Shown here one piece after another: positions 35,053 to 45,040 of a stretch of DNA of 64,000 bases (its first letter is position 1; each line of letters begins with the position of its first letter). The stretch covers positions 11,451-75,450 of the forward strand of contig CALKAM010000024.1 in the NCBI GenBank assembly GCA_937983105.1, in the 5' to 3' direction. Source of the stretch: Planifilum sp021793745. GTDB lineage: Bacteria; Bacillota; Bacilli; Thermoactinomycetales; DSM-44946. The notes under the pieces are model-generated. The model was not told where the DNA came from, searched no databases, and saw only the letters and a list, made by a program, of their open reading frames with translations. The position numbers were made by a program, and so were the translations under genes.

Positions 35053-36060
35053 ATGAAGGCCATGGTCCTGAGAGAATTCGGTGGTCCGGAAAAATTGCGC
35101 TACGAAGAGGTTTCCGATCCGACACCCGGCCCCGGTGAAGTGTTGATCCGCTTGAGGACGGCGGCTCTCAACCGCCGGGACTACTTCATCACCCACAACC
35201 AATACCCCGGTGTCACGCTTCCCACAATCCTAGGTTCCGACGGAGCCGGGGAAATCGCCGCCCTGGGCGACGGGGTCGACGGACTTCAAATCGGACAGGA
35301 AGTGATCATCAACCCATCCCTCGACTGGGGGGACAATCCGCGGGTGAGCGGTCCCGACTTCACCATCCTCGGTTCTCCCAAGGATGGAACCTACGCCGAA
35401 AAAATCGTGGTCCCGGCGGAGAACGTCTTCCCCAAACCGAAGCACCTGTCCTGGGAAGAGGCCGCAGCCATCCCCCTGGCCGGATTGACCGCCTACAGAG
35501 CCCTGGTGACGCGGGGACGGCTTCGGGAGGGGGAAGTGGTCGTCGTTCCCGGAATCGGCGGGGGTGTGGCGACCTTCCTGCTCCTCATCGCTTCGGCCCT
35601 GGGCGCACGGGTCTTCGTCACATCCAGCAGCGATGAAAAACTTCGCCGGGCGATAGAGTTAGGCGCCGCCGGCGGCGTCAACTCCAGCGATGAAAACTGG
35701 GCCAAGGAACTGCAAAAGGCCATCGGCGGCGGAGCAGATCTCTGTGTGGATAGCATCGGCGGGGAGGTCTTTCCGCAACTGGTCCGCCTGACAAAACCCG
35801 GAGGACGGATCGTCACCTTCGGAGCCACTCGGGGTCCCGTCCCGCAACTGGTGATGCCCTTCATTTTCCTGAAGCAACTGGATATCCTCGGATCGACCAT
35901 GGGGAATAACGAAGAGTTCCGACAGATGGTGAACCTCTTCGAGAAGCACCGCATCCGTCCGGTCCTCGACAGATCCTATCCCCTTGAGCAGGCGGCGGAA
36001 GCTCTCAATCGCATGAAGGAAGGTCGCCAATTCGGAAAGATTATCCTGAAGATCTCCTGA
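35053..36060 (+). CDS. Zinc-binding-type alcohol dehydrogenase/quinone reductase family
   Basis: A 335-residue medium-chain dehydrogenase/reductase. The GroES-like domain (1-130) opens MKAMVLREFGGPE; the Rossmann domain has VVVPGIGGGVATFLL instead of the common GAxGGVG. The catalytic zinc ligands of alcohol dehydrogenases are not evident, so an NADPH:quinone reductase or related function is likely (YogA-like). A TTGAAA(34878)-16-TACAGT(34900) promoter candidate lies upstream. Confidence 0.85.
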   Translation: MKAMVLREFGGPEKLRYEEVSDPTPGPGEVLIRLRTAALNRRDYFITHNQYPGVTLPTILGSDGAGEIAALGDGVDGLQIGQEVIINPSLDWGDNPRVSGPDFTILGSPKDGTYAEKIVVPAENVFPKPKHLSWEEAAAIPLAGLTAYRALVTRGRLREGEVVVVPGIGGGVATFLLLIASALGARVFVTSSSDEKLRRAIELGAAGGVNSSDENWAKELQKAIGGGADLCVDSIGGEVFPQLVRLTKPGGRIVTFGATRGPVPQLVMPFIFLKQLDILGSTMGNNEEFRQMVNLFEKHRIRPVLDRSYPLEQAAEALNRMKEGRQFGKIILKIS

Positions 36061-36070
36061 TGAAAGACAA

Positions 36071-36104
36071 GGGAGTGCGTTGTGGCGCACTCCCTCGGTT
36101 TTAT
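36071..36104 (+). terminator. Terminator after the dehydrogenase gene
   Basis: Stem GGGAGTGCG/CGCACTCCC with a six-base loop, then TCGGTTTTAT. Confidence 0.75.
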
Positions 36105-36122
36105 ATCGCCGGGCATGGTGGC

Positions 36123-36635
36123 TCAGTAAGTGACCAGGGACAGGACGTCCACATCCGACAATTTGTCCCGCCCGTTCAGATAGGAAAGCTCGATGAGGAA
36201 GGCGGCACCCACTACCTCGCCCCGGAGCTTTTTCACCAGATCAATGGTGGCCGAAATGGTTCCGCCGGTGGCCAGCAGATCATCCGCCACGAGCACGCGC
36301 TGTCCCGGCTGAATGGCATCCCGGTGAATGGCCAGCCGATCCTTTCCGTATTCCAGGCTGTACCCGACCTCCACGGTCTCCGCCGGCAATTTCCCCGATT
36401 TGCGCACCGGGACAAACCCGACCCCCATCGCATAGGCCAGGGGGGCCCCCACCACGAATCCCCGCGCTTCCGGCCCTACGATCACATCGATTTCCTTTTC
36501 TCTCAGCCGATCGACCAGGGTATCGATCGCCGCATGGAAAACCTTCCCGTCCTTCAATAGGGTCGTGATGTCCTTAAATCGGACTCCCGGCTGCGGAAAG
36601 TCGGGGATCACGCGAATCTTTTCCTTGAAGTCCAT
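36123..36635 (-). CDS. apt: Adenine phosphoribosyltransferase
   Basis: Salvages adenine to AMP with PRPP. The 170-residue protein carries FKDITTLL, GPEARGFV and the PRPP loop VLVADDLLATGGT, all family hallmarks. ATG at 36635 follows GGGAGG. Its start overlaps the 3' end of recJ by 62 bases, in a different frame, an unusually long overlap that implies tight coupling with recJ. The recJ-apt order is common in Bacillales. Confidence 0.95.
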   Translation of the reverse strand: MDFKEKIRVIPDFPQPGVRFKDITTLLKDGKVFHAAIDTLVDRLREKEIDVIVGPEARGFVVGAPLAYAMGVGFVPVRKSGKLPAETVEVGYSLEYGKDRLAIHRDAIQPGQRVLVADDLLATGGTISATIDLVKKLRGEVVGAAFLIELSYLNGRDKLSDVDVLSLVTY

Positions 36636-38979
36636 GTTTTTCCGTTCCTCCCATTCTGATATCGAGGGATGTGATGGCGGAGAGATAGGCGCATAAATCC
36701 CGGTACGAGGAATAAACCAACCGGTTCCATACCCGTTCCCTCTCCAGTTGTTCGCGGTAAGTCTTGGATTCCTCCAGCGAGCGCTTGTGGGGATTTTCCA
36801 CCATGCTCCACCGGCCACCGTCCCCCTCGAGAAATCCCAGTTCGGCAAAGACTCGTAAAATGAAGGCGATCATCCGCTTGGACATCCCGGTCCGGCGATG
36901 CAGCCCCTCCAAATCCCGCCTGGGATACACCACTTTTTTTTGCAGAAGAACCCCGTACAGCAATTTAAATCGCTCCCGATCCGGAACATGAAAAAAAACC
37001 GGATCCAAGGAGGCATCTCCATAGGCGAAATAGAGGCGTTCCACCCGGGGGGCGGCCCGGACCACCCGCTCAAACCGCTCCAGGGAGGGGGGGAGTTCGG
37101 CGAACACGAGCCGCCGACAGGAAGTGAGGTCGGGCAATGGTTCCGCATCCCAGGACACCCGGAGGGGACCTTCCCTCCCGCCCTCGCCCACCGATGAAGC
37201 GATCACCGCCGTCTCCGGACCGTCGGCGACGGCCCGAAGGCGTTCCCTCGGGATCCGGTTGCTGCGCCAGTCGAACACCTGGACATGATCCACCGCCACA
37301 TCCCGGATCACCAACTGGGGAACCCGCCGGTGATTCCACTCGTTCAGGGTCAGTTCTCCCAGGCAGTCCGGACAGGCATGGGGGGCGATATCCTTGGCCA
37401 GGTTTCCCATGCGGAACCCCACCGCCTCCAGGGAATGCCCCTCCCGGGAAAGGGTGAGTTTCAGGTGGTTCCGGTCGGAACCCACCACCTGCAGTCGGCT
37501 CATCCCCGCACCGGAGATCCGAAAGCAAGGTGTGGGATTGCCGAAGCCGTAGGGTTCCAGCTGATCCAACTGCGAAATCAGCTCCGGGCTGACATCCTCC
37601 AGATCCAGATCCGCATCCACCCTCATCAAGGGGATGTAATCTTCCTCGGTCAGCCATTGCGCCGCCAGTTCCGTCAGCCGCTCCTGCAGCTCGGGGAGTT
37701 GTTCCGCCGGCAGGGTCAGCCCCGCCGCCATCGGGTGGCCGCCGTAATGGGCCAGCAAATCATCGCAGGCGTTGAGGGCGCGGTAGATGTCGAAACCTTC
37801 GATGCTCCGGGCCGACCCCTTGGCCAGACCCGTTTCCCCTTCAATTCCCAGCACGATGGCCGGACGGTAATAGGTTTCAACCAGCCGGGAGGCAACGATC
37901 CCGATGACTCCGATATTCCACCCTTCCGAGGCGACGACGATCACCCGGCGGTGGCGTTCGGGATCCTCCAACATCTGCGCCTCGGCTTCCGAAAAAATGG
38001 TCTCCACCAGCTGTTGGCGCTCCCGATTCATCCGATCCAATTCCTCAGCGATGCTCTGCGCCTCGGTACGATCGCCGGTCAGCAGCAGTCGGACGGCGCG
38101 GTCGGCCGAATCGAGGCGACCCGTTGCGTTGATTCGCGGTCCCAGAAAAAAACCGACATGGCCGGCCTTTACGCTTCCCTTGATCCCGGAAACCTCCATC
38201 AGGGCCGTCAAGCCCGGATGATGACGCCGGTTCATCCGATCCAAGCCCAGGGAGGCGATCACCCGGTTTTCATCCACCAAAGGAACCAGATCGGCGATGG
38301 TCCCCAGGGCGGCCACTTCCAAAAATTCCTCCGGAACCCGCCCGAGGAGGGCTTGAGCCAACTTAAAGGCGACCCCGACGCCGGCCAAACCCTTGAAGGG
38401 ATAGGGACAGGCGGGCTTTTTGGGGTTGATCACCGCCAGCGCCTCCGGCAACACCGAAGGCGGTTCGTGATGGTCGGTGATAATCAGATCCAGACCCAGC
38501 CTTCGAGCCTCCTCCGCCTCTTCCACCGCGCTGATCCCCGTATCGACGGTGATGACCAGGTCCGTCCCCGCTTCCCGCGCGTGATGGAGGGCCGCCGGGT
38601 TTAAACCATATCCTTCCCGAAAACGGTTGGGTATGTAATATCGAACATCGGCTTTCAGTCCGGAGAGCAGCTCCATCATCAGACCGGTACTGCTGACGCC
38701 GTCCGCATCGTAGTCCCCGTAAACGAGAATCTTTTCCCCCTTCTCCAGAGCAAACCGGATGCGCTCCAGCGCCGGCTCCATCTCATCGAGCAACAGGGGA
38801 TCATGGAGCCGGGAGGGGTCCACCTTTAGAAACTGCTCCGCTTGCTCGGGACTTTCCATGCCGCGGCTAACCAAAATTCGGGCAACCACCGGATGAATGC
38901 CCAGAGCCTCCGCCAGACTTTTCGAAACCCGCTCGTCCGCCTCCACCAATCGCCAGCGGGTCTTGGGCCGCAGCAACAC
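36574..38979 (-). CDS. recJ: Single-stranded-DNA-specific exonuclease RecJ
   Basis: An 801-residue DHH-family 5'-3' exonuclease for recombination and mismatch repair. Motifs: YGDYDADGVSS (about residue 88), VDTGIS, DHHEPP and the DHHA1 region with GGHPMAAGLT, followed by an OB-type and a long C-terminal Bacilli-type domain. GTG at 38979 follows GAGGTGAT. It ends 62 bases inside apt, so its last 20 residues are unusual and could mark a shifted stop. Confidence 0.93.
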   Translation of the reverse strand: MLLRPKTRWRLVEADERVSKSLAEALGIHPVVARILVSRGMESPEQAEQFLKVDPSRLHDPLLLDEMEPALERIRFALEKGEKILVYGDYDADGVSSTGLMMELLSGLKADVRYYIPNRFREGYGLNPAALHHAREAGTDLVITVDTGISAVEEAEEARRLGLDLIITDHHEPPSVLPEALAVINPKKPACPYPFKGLAGVGVAFKLAQALLGRVPEEFLEVAALGTIADLVPLVDENRVIASLGLDRMNRRHHPGLTALMEVSGIKGSVKAGHVGFFLGPRINATGRLDSADRAVRLLLTGDRTEAQSIAEELDRMNRERQQLVETIFSEAEAQMLEDPERHRRVIVVASEGWNIGVIGIVASRLVETYYRPAIVLGIEGETGLAKGSARSIEGFDIYRALNACDDLLAHYGGHPMAAGLTLPAEQLPELQERLTELAAQWLTEEDYIPLMRVDADLDLEDVSPELISQLDQLEPYGFGNPTPCFRISGAGMSRLQVVGSDRNHLKLTLSREGHSLEAVGFRMGNLAKDIAPHACPDCLGELTLNEWNHRRVPQLVIRDVAVDHVQVFDWRSNRIPRERLRAVADGPETAVIASSVGEGGREGPLRVSWDAEPLPDLTSCRRLVFAELPPSLERFERVVRAAPRVERLYFAYGDASLDPVFFHVPDRERFKLLYGVLLQKKVVYPRRDLEGLHRRTGMSKRMIAFILRVFAELGFLEGDGGRWSMVENPHKRSLEESKTYREQLERERVWNRLVYSSYRDLCAYLSAITSLDIRMGGTEKHGLQGKDSRDPRLSAAGSPI

Positions 38980-39085
38980 CCATCACCTCGCTTTACCGTT
39001 TCCATTATAGCACAACGAAGTTTGGCCAAAGCATCGGATTGAATGGGAATCGTTTTTGCACCGCCCCATCGACGCCTTGTCGGAC

Positions 39086-39110
39086 AAAAAAACCGCGGTT
39101 CATCCGCGGT
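39086..39110 (-). terminator. Terminator of the secD-secF transcript
   Basis: Stem ACCGCGG/CCGCGGT with loop of five, followed on the minus strand by seven T residues. The rest of 38980-39234 holds nothing clear. Confidence 0.8.
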
Positions 39111-39234
39111 CAGGTGATCGGCAAAGCAGCAGCCGGGAGGCGATTTTCGGTGAGCCACGCGCCGCATGGAACCGAGATGGAAAATCGCCTCCCCCCCAAA
39201 TTTGAGCAGTCTCATCTACGGTTCCGCCGCGGCA

Positions 39235-40146
39235 TCAATTGGCCGGCCGCTCCTTTACCCGCTGCATGGAACGCCATTTCCAAACCACCCAGATTTGGCT
39301 GGCGAGACAAAGGGAGGAATACATTCCCGCCGTCAAGCCCAGCAGGAGGGCGAGGGAAAAATAGCGGATGCTTTCCCCCCCGAATAAGAAGAGGGCGGCA
39401 CCGGCGAAGAGGACGGTGATTCCCGTGTTAATCGAGCGAATGAGGGTCTGATGGATGCTCTCATTCACCACGCGGCTCAAATCCTCCCAGCTCTTCGGCT
39501 TGACCAACGCCATCAGCTCCCGGATCCGGTCAAAGATGACGATCGTGTCGTTCACCGAATAACCGATGATGGTGAGAACCGCGGCGATGAACACCACGTC
39601 CACTTCCAACTGCAGGATCGAAAAGGCTCCGATGACAAAGAGGGCGTCATGCACCAGAGCCAACACCGCGGCCACGGCAAAGCGGTACTCGAACCGGATG
39701 GTCACGTAGAGGATAATCCCGATGGAAGCGAGCAGCGTGGCGATGATCGCATTTCTGGCCAGCTCCCGTCCGATCACGGGATCGATCCGCTGCTCCTGGA
39801 AACCGGCGAAGTCGTCGCCGTAAAACTTCTGGAAATGTTTTTGGATCTGAAGCACCCGATCCTTATCCAGCGCCTCGTCCGTCCGGAAGATCAGGACTTT
39901 TCCTTCTTGGCCGGACCGGACGAAGGGATCCTCATACCCGAGCTTTTCAAATTCTTTCTTCGCCTGCTCCACATCGGCCGGTTGCTTCACCGAGATGTCG
40001 ATCCGGGTTCCGCTCTTGAAATCGATGCCCAGATTGAGCCCTTGGATGAGAAGGGAGAGGATCCCCGCCCCCAGGAGGACAGCGGAGATAAAGAAGAACC
40101 ACTTCCGCTTGCCGACAAAATCCCATTTATAGTTCACCGATCTCAT
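39235..40146 (-). CDS. secF: Protein translocase subunit SecF
   Basis: A 303-residue membrane subunit with six helices and a first outside domain; the conserved QGLNLGIDFKSGTRID start and SVNDTIVIFDRIRE are SecF signatures. With SecD it uses the proton gradient to finish protein export. It overlaps the secD end by 20 bases. In Bacillus subtilis SecD and SecF are fused; here they are two genes. Confidence 0.95.
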   Translation of the reverse strand: MRSVNYKWDFVGKRKWFFFISAVLLGAGILSLLIQGLNLGIDFKSGTRIDISVKQPADVEQAKKEFEKLGYEDPFVRSGQEGKVLIFRTDEALDKDRVLQIQKHFQKFYGDDFAGFQEQRIDPVIGRELARNAIIATLLASIGIILYVTIRFEYRFAVAAVLALVHDALFVIGAFSILQLEVDVVFIAAVLTIIGYSVNDTIVIFDRIRELMALVKPKSWEDLSRVVNESIHQTLIRSINTGITVLFAGAALFLFGGESIRYFSLALLLGLTAGMYSSLCLASQIWVVWKWRSMQRVKERPAN

Positions 40147-41365
40147 CCTCCTTCACGCCGAACAACCACGGCCGTTTAACCGCATTGGCCCTGACCAGCA
40201 GATTGAGCAAAATCCGCGACAGGGCGACGGCGGTCAGGAAACTGACGGCGATGCTGAAAATCAGCGATACTGCAAAGCCGCGCACGCCGGCGGTTCCGAA
40301 ATAAAAGAGGACCACCGCCGCCAAAACCGTGGTGATGTTGGCGTCGAAGATGGTGAGAAAGGAGCGACGAGAACCGGCTTTTACCGAAACGGGAATCGAC
40401 TTCCCGAGGCGCATCTCCTCCTTGATCCGCTCATACATCAAAATATTGGCATCCACCGCCATCCCGATCCCCAGGATGAAGGCGGCAATCCCCGGCAGCG
40501 TCAGGGTTACATCCAGCAGGACAAAGGTCAGCAGGACAAGATACGCATAGGCGATCAGGCTGATGGACGCGACCAGTCCCGGCAGCCGATAATAACCGAT
40601 GATGAAGAGAAAAATGGCCAAGGCGCCGTACAGACCCGCCTCCAGGCTTTGCTGGAGGGACAGGGTGCCCAAACTGGCATCCACGGCATAACTCTGTTTC
40701 TCCACGAGTTTGACCGGCAATGCTCCGGCGTTGAGCAGGTCGGCCAGCTCCTTCGCTTCCTCCACCGTGAAATTGCCGCTGATGACCGCCTCTCCGCTTG
40801 GAATCGGCTCCCGGATCACCGGAGCACTCAGCTCGTTTTCATCCAGATAAATGGCCATGATCCGGCCCACGTTTTCCCGCGTGATCTTGGCAAACTTCTC
40901 GGAATCCTTCAATTTCAGGCGGACCGCCGGTTGACCCGTCTCGTCATAATCCTGGGCCGCTCCCCCTTCCTTCAGGTCCTGACCCGTCAAAAGCACCTTG
41001 CCGCTTTCATCCCGGAAAGTCAGCTTCGCGGGGGTGCCGAGAACCCTCCGGGCTTCCTCCTGATCGGGAACCCCGGCCAATTGGACCCGAATCCGGTTGG
41101 GCGGTTCCACCGACAATTCCGGCTCCGTCACCCCGAGCACATCGATTCGGTTTTGCAAGGCCTGAGCGGTGTCGGCCAAAACTTGAGGGGTGATTTTTTG
41201 CCCTTTTTCCAGCGGTTGGGCTTCGTACAACACCTCAAATCCGCCTCTTAAGTCCAAACCCAGCGTCAAGTTGTTCAGGATATCTCGGGTGGTCAACGCG
41301 ATGGTCGAAAGGATCGCCACCACCAAGATGAAAAAAAGCGCTAATCTGCCCCAACGAACCTTCAT
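40127..41365 (-). CDS. secD: Protein translocase subunit SecD
   Basis: A 412-residue membrane subunit with six helices and the P1 outside domain (about residues 30-225). LTLGLDLRGGFEVLYEA and GMAVDANILMYERIKEE are SecD signatures. It partners SecF downstream. ATG at 41365 follows GGAGGAGCC. Confidence 0.95.
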   Translation of the reverse strand: MKVRWGRLALFFILVVAILSTIALTTRDILNNLTLGLDLRGGFEVLYEAQPLEKGQKITPQVLADTAQALQNRIDVLGVTEPELSVEPPNRIRVQLAGVPDQEEARRVLGTPAKLTFRDESGKVLLTGQDLKEGGAAQDYDETGQPAVRLKLKDSEKFAKITRENVGRIMAIYLDENELSAPVIREPIPSGEAVISGNFTVEEAKELADLLNAGALPVKLVEKQSYAVDASLGTLSLQQSLEAGLYGALAIFLFIIGYYRLPGLVASISLIAYAYLVLLTFVLLDVTLTLPGIAAFILGIGMAVDANILMYERIKEEMRLGKSIPVSVKAGSRRSFLTIFDANITTVLAAVVLFYFGTAGVRGFAVSLIFSIAVSFLTAVALSRILLNLLVRANAVKRPWLFGVKEDEIGEL

Positions 41366-41451
41366 ACCGCGGCTCCTCCTTCATGCCAAGACAACCATTC
41401 CCATTATCCCAAGCGGAAAGACCCGTGTCAATTTCTTCCCCTCGGAAAAAC

Positions 41452-41481
41452 GAAAAAACCATCGGCAGCTTCTCCGATGGT
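41452..41481 (-). terminator. Terminator of comN
   Basis: Stem ACCATCGG/CCGATGGT with an eight-base loop and six T residues on the minus strand. Confidence 0.8.
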
Positions 41482-41501
41482 GTCGATCGGCCTTCCACCG
41501 C

Positions 41502-41813
41502 TCATTTCTTCATCGGATCCGATTTGTAGACGCTGATCATCAGCCAGTTCATAAAGCGGGTGGCCTTCAGAGACAAAATATCATTCACCAACCGGTTCAA
41601 GCGGGGCCATCCCCTCCGGTAATTTTCCGACACGCAGGCCCACACCTGCTCTCCCGTCACATTCTCGTATCCATAAAAGCGAAATTCTTCCGCCTTGCTG
41701 TTACACAGGCTCTCGATGCACTCCATCAACTCCGACTCGCTCAAAAGTTCCACGGAGGATTTCGGTTTCTGGTTGACCGGCTTGAGCGACTTCCGCGCCT
41801 GCTGCCGCGCCAT
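41502..41813 (-). CDS. comN: Post-transcriptional regulator ComN-like
   Basis: A 103-residue protein with LMECIESLCNSKAEEFRFYGYENVTGEQVWACV, matching the ComN (YrzD) family. ComN in Bacillus subtilis controls comE mRNA and localises with DivIVA. Its position upstream of secDF and near spoVB agrees with that genome. ATG at 41813 follows GGGGAGAGGG. Confidence 0.85.
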   Translation of the reverse strand: MARQQARKSLKPVNQKPKSSVELLSESELMECIESLCNSKAEEFRFYGYENVTGEQVWACVSENYRRGWPRLNRLVNDILSLKATRFMNWLMISVYKSDPMKK

Positions 41814-41990
41814 TGGCACCCTCTCCCCTTGCAATAATTCCTGCGGCTTGGAGCAAGCCGTGGTCCAAGCCCGCTTTTTATTAGTATAACACGCTGTAAA
41901 TGTTCAAACAATGAAAGGTGCCGCGCTTGCGGAATGGAAGCGCTCAACCCCGGTGGTGCGGGGGCAGGGCAAAGGACCTTGATCAAAATC

Positions 41991-42485
41991 CTACGACCCT
42001 TTCTTCGTTCGCGTTCCCCACGGCTTAAAAACCGAAATCGCAAATACAGCGGCCAGGGAAAGGATCTGAAGTCCGATCCCGATCCACAACTGCTCACGGT
42101 TGACGAGAAAAGCCGGATCCTGCAGCGCCCCGAAGCCCTTCGACGAAGTCCAGGTGAACGCTTTCAGGGTCCAGAAGTACATGCCCACAGGGCCCAACAG
42201 GATGGATAGCACCGTCAATGCCTCCTTGGCAATCAGCCAATAATGGTTGAACAGCCCCCACCGGGTCAACGCGGAGAGCAGGATTCCGGTGGCCAAAGTG
42301 CCGATCGTCGATGCGCGGACAGAGGTCTTGGCCAGGATGTGCATGCTGGCATAACACGCCTGGAGCACGCCTTCATCCTGCGTATTGGCCGCTACAATGC
42401 TCAAGACCAAAAAGACCATCGAAACTCCGAACAGGATCGCCGAAAACAACAGATGGATCGTAAGCAACCAACGCCTCTGGGTCAC
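41991..42485 (-). CDS. Four-helix membrane protein, possibly DUF2269-like
   Basis: A 164-residue integral membrane protein with four predicted helices (about 8-32, 62-80, 85-108, 135-155). The opening RRWLLTIHLLFSAI and the TGILLSALTRWGLFNHYWLIAKE segment recall DUF2269 membrane proteins; this is a weak recognition. It stands alone, upstream of comN in the same direction but separated by 177 bases. Function unknown. Confidence 0.6.
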   Translation of the reverse strand: MTQRRWLLTIHLLFSAILFGVSMVFLVLSIVAANTQDEGVLQACYASMHILAKTSVRASTIGTLATGILLSALTRWGLFNHYWLIAKEALTVLSILLGPVGMYFWTLKAFTWTSSKGFGALQDPAFLVNREQLWIGIGLQILSLAAVFAISVFKPWGTRTKKGS

Positions 42486-42595
42486 ACTCCTTCACCATTG
42501 CCACCCCCCTCCAGCGGCTCTTCCTGATGATAAATCGCGCGGCTAAACCGTCTCTAAACAGGAGCTAAAAAAAGGCTAAAATCCCTCCAAAAAGC

Positions 42596-42622
42596 GAAAA
42601 AAGACCTTTCGGGGAAAGGTCT
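42596..42622 (-). terminator. Terminator of the two-component locus
   Basis: Stem AGACCTTT/AAAGGTCT with a five-base loop and six T residues on the minus strand. Confidence 0.85.
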
Positions 42623-42729
42623 GCCGACAGCAATATAATAAGGTTGGGACAGCGATTGCTTAGATCTTGTCGTCCCAAAAACCCTGTCCCGCCTCCGGTA
42701 CGCTTCGAAGAGCGGATGATCGAACCCCT

Positions 42730-43422
42730 CTATACCTTCATGCGGTAGCCGACGCCCCAGATCGTCTCAATATATTGAGGGTTGGACGGATCCGCTTCAA
42801 TTTTTTCCCTCAGCTTGCTGATATGAACGGTGACCGTGGCATTGTCCCCGATCGCATCCATTCCCCAAACCTTCTCGAACAGTTCCTCCTTGCTGAACAC
42901 CCGGTTGGGATGACGGATCAAGAACAGGAGCAGGTCGTACTCTTTGGCGGTCAAGGCGATTTCCCGCTCATGGACGAACACCTTTCGGGACCACCGGTCG
43001 ATCCGGATTCCGCGCAAACGGATCTCGTTCCGCTTTTTCACACGGGCATCGGCGGTCAGCCGTTCGTACCGGGAGAGATGGGCTTTCACCCGGGCAACCA
43101 GTTCCCCGACACTGAAGGGTTTCGTCAGATAATCGTCCGCGCCCAGTCCCAGCCCGCGGATCTTGTCCACATCCTCCTTTTTTGCCGAAACCATGAGGAT
43201 GGGAATGTTTTTCTCCCGGCGAATCCGTCTGCAGATTTCAAATCCGTCGGTCTTTGGAAGCATGAGATCGAGAATGATCAAGTCCACCTCTTCTTCCATC
43301 GCTTTCGCCAACCCCGCTTCTCCGTCCTCCGCAATGTCCACCCGAAATCCGCTTGCCTCCAGATAATCCTTTTGCACCTCCGCGATCACCGGATCATCCT
43401 CGATGATCAAAATTCGCTTCAT
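42730..43422 (-). CDS. OmpR/PhoB-family response regulator
   Basis: A 230-residue regulator: receiver domain (1-120) with phosphorylation site Asp in LIILDLMLP and KPF switch Lys, and a winged-helix DNA-binding domain ending GVGYRMKV. Both domains are intact. It lies seven bases after the kinase gene. Because its kinase is frameshifted, it may be orphaned or served by another kinase. Confidence 0.92.
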   Translation of the reverse strand: MKRILIIEDDPVIAEVQKDYLEASGFRVDIAEDGEAGLAKAMEEEVDLIILDLMLPKTDGFEICRRIRREKNIPILMVSAKKEDVDKIRGLGLGADDYLTKPFSVGELVARVKAHLSRYERLTADARVKKRNEIRLRGIRIDRWSRKVFVHEREIALTAKEYDLLLFLIRHPNRVFSKEELFEKVWGMDAIGDNATVTVHISKLREKIEADPSNPQYIETIWGVGYRMKV

Positions 43423-43428
43423 GGCCGC

Positions 43429-44879
43429 TCACTCCCCCTGCTCGATCTTCGGCAGCGAAAAATAGATGCTCGTCCCTTCTCCCCGCCGGCTTTCCGCCCA
43501 TACCCGACCACCGTGCTCTTCGATGATCTGTTTTACGATGGCAAGGCCCAGCCCGCTGCCTCCCGTTTCGGTATTTCTGGACGGTTCCGCCCGGTAAAAG
43601 CGATCAAAAATCTGTTCCAGCGCCTTTTCTTCAATCCCCGGACCATTGTCCCGGATGCATACCGTCGCCTCCCTTTCTCCCTCGGACAGTTCCACCCAAA
43701 GGTTCCTCTCCGCCTTATCCATGTATTTGAGACTGTTGTCGACGATATTCATGATCACCCTCCGCAGTTTCTCGCGATCCGCCTTGACATAGATCGGCCC
43801 CCGGAGAGCGGAAAGCCCTATCGCAACCCCCTTCATCCGCGGATCGAGGCGCAGCTCCTCCGCGCAGTCCCGCAAAAAAGCCGTCAGGTCCATCGCTTCC
43901 CAGTGAAAGGGCACCCGTCTCAAATCGAGTCTGGAAAACAGCAGCAATTCATCGATCAGACGCTCCATGTCTTCCGCCTTCTTCGCGATCATGTTCCAAT
44001 ATTTTCCCGCATTGGCCCGGTCTCTGCGATGCCGTCCCGGATACCCTCGATGCATGCCTTGATGCCGGTGAGCGGTGTCTGCAGATCGTGGGATATATGG
44101 GTTAACAACTGCTTGCGGTTTTCTTCGTATTGCAACTGGATCCGGATCGACTCCTTGAGCCGGCGCCGCATCGCTTCAAAGGCCATCCCCAGCTCCCCGA
44201 TCTCATCCCTTCGATGCAAACGAACCTCATGATCCAAATCCCCATCCTTGATCCGTTCCGCTGCGCCTTTCAGCAGGGACAGCGGTTTGATCAAACTGCG
44301 GGACACCAAAAAGGTCAAGATCCCGTTGGTGGAACCGATGACCAGCAGCAGGGAGAGCAGGAGCAGTGGGAAAAACTTCGGGCCGTTTTCGACAAACCAG
44401 CGGATGTCCGAGAAGACATAGACCGCCCCTTCCGCACCGTCGCTGAAAGTCAGCTCATGCTTTTCCACCGTGAATCGTTCATCGATCGGGATCCCCCACG
44501 GGCCCCGATCCGGCTCCGGGGACAGCTCCTGGAGGCGTTCATCGAGGTGCGGGAGGTCCACCAACGGGGAATGAAAGGTGATGCGCCCGTTTCGCACCAC
44601 GACAATTCCCGCCTTTTCCCGGTTGAGCTGCTCGTCCGCCCGCTTCAGGAACTTTCGGTCGGCAAAGCGGTCCGGATCCGTCCTGGCCACGAACCGGACG
44701 CCGCCGATCAGTTCATCACGCCGTTCGATCCTCTCCCGGAAAGCCGGTTTTCCACCCCCGGTGCGCGCCCCATCGGGAAAAAACGCGGAGGAAAGCCCCC
44801 AGGCGATAAGGGCGAACAGGATGGCGGGGATCACGGTCATGGCGATATAGGACAAAAGCAATCGCATTTTGATGGACAT
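43429..44879 (-). pseudogene. Frameshifted sensor histidine kinase
   Basis: A two-span sensor kinase: membrane helix (about 4-30), outside sensor domain, second helix, HAMP linker (LIKPLSLLKGAAERIKDGD), HisKA with the phospho-acceptor in HISHDLQTP, then ATPase domain (NIVDNS, DNGPGIEE, GGSGLGLAIVK). The N and C parts are in different frames. Joining requires one extra base near 44014-44020: the run reads CCGGGCC where CCCGGGCC would restore frame after GIAET. It could be a real mutation or a sequencing/assembly slip. Start ATG 44879 follows AAAAGGAG. Confidence 0.85.
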
Positions 44880-45001
44880 GGGTCCCGCTCCTTTTAAAAA
44901 GAACATGGGGGTCAGGGCGAAAGCTCCGCCTTCACGAATCGACACACCCAGCCCTGATACCCTTCCTTTCCCTTACACCGAATGCTCATTCCATCCCTTT
45001 C

Positions 45002-45034
45002 AAAAAACCGGATCCCCAAGCGACCCGGTTTTTT
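45002..45034. terminator. Bidirectional terminator
   Basis: AAAAAACCGG and CCGGTTTTTT flank a 13-base loop, between the exported-protein pseudogene and the kinase gene. Confidence 0.8.
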
Positions 45035-45040
45035 GGGCGC

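Noticed and set aside
38826..39215. 129-codon minus frame upstream of recJ
   Set aside because: Crosses the secF terminator and the recJ start in the wrong frame, with no family features.
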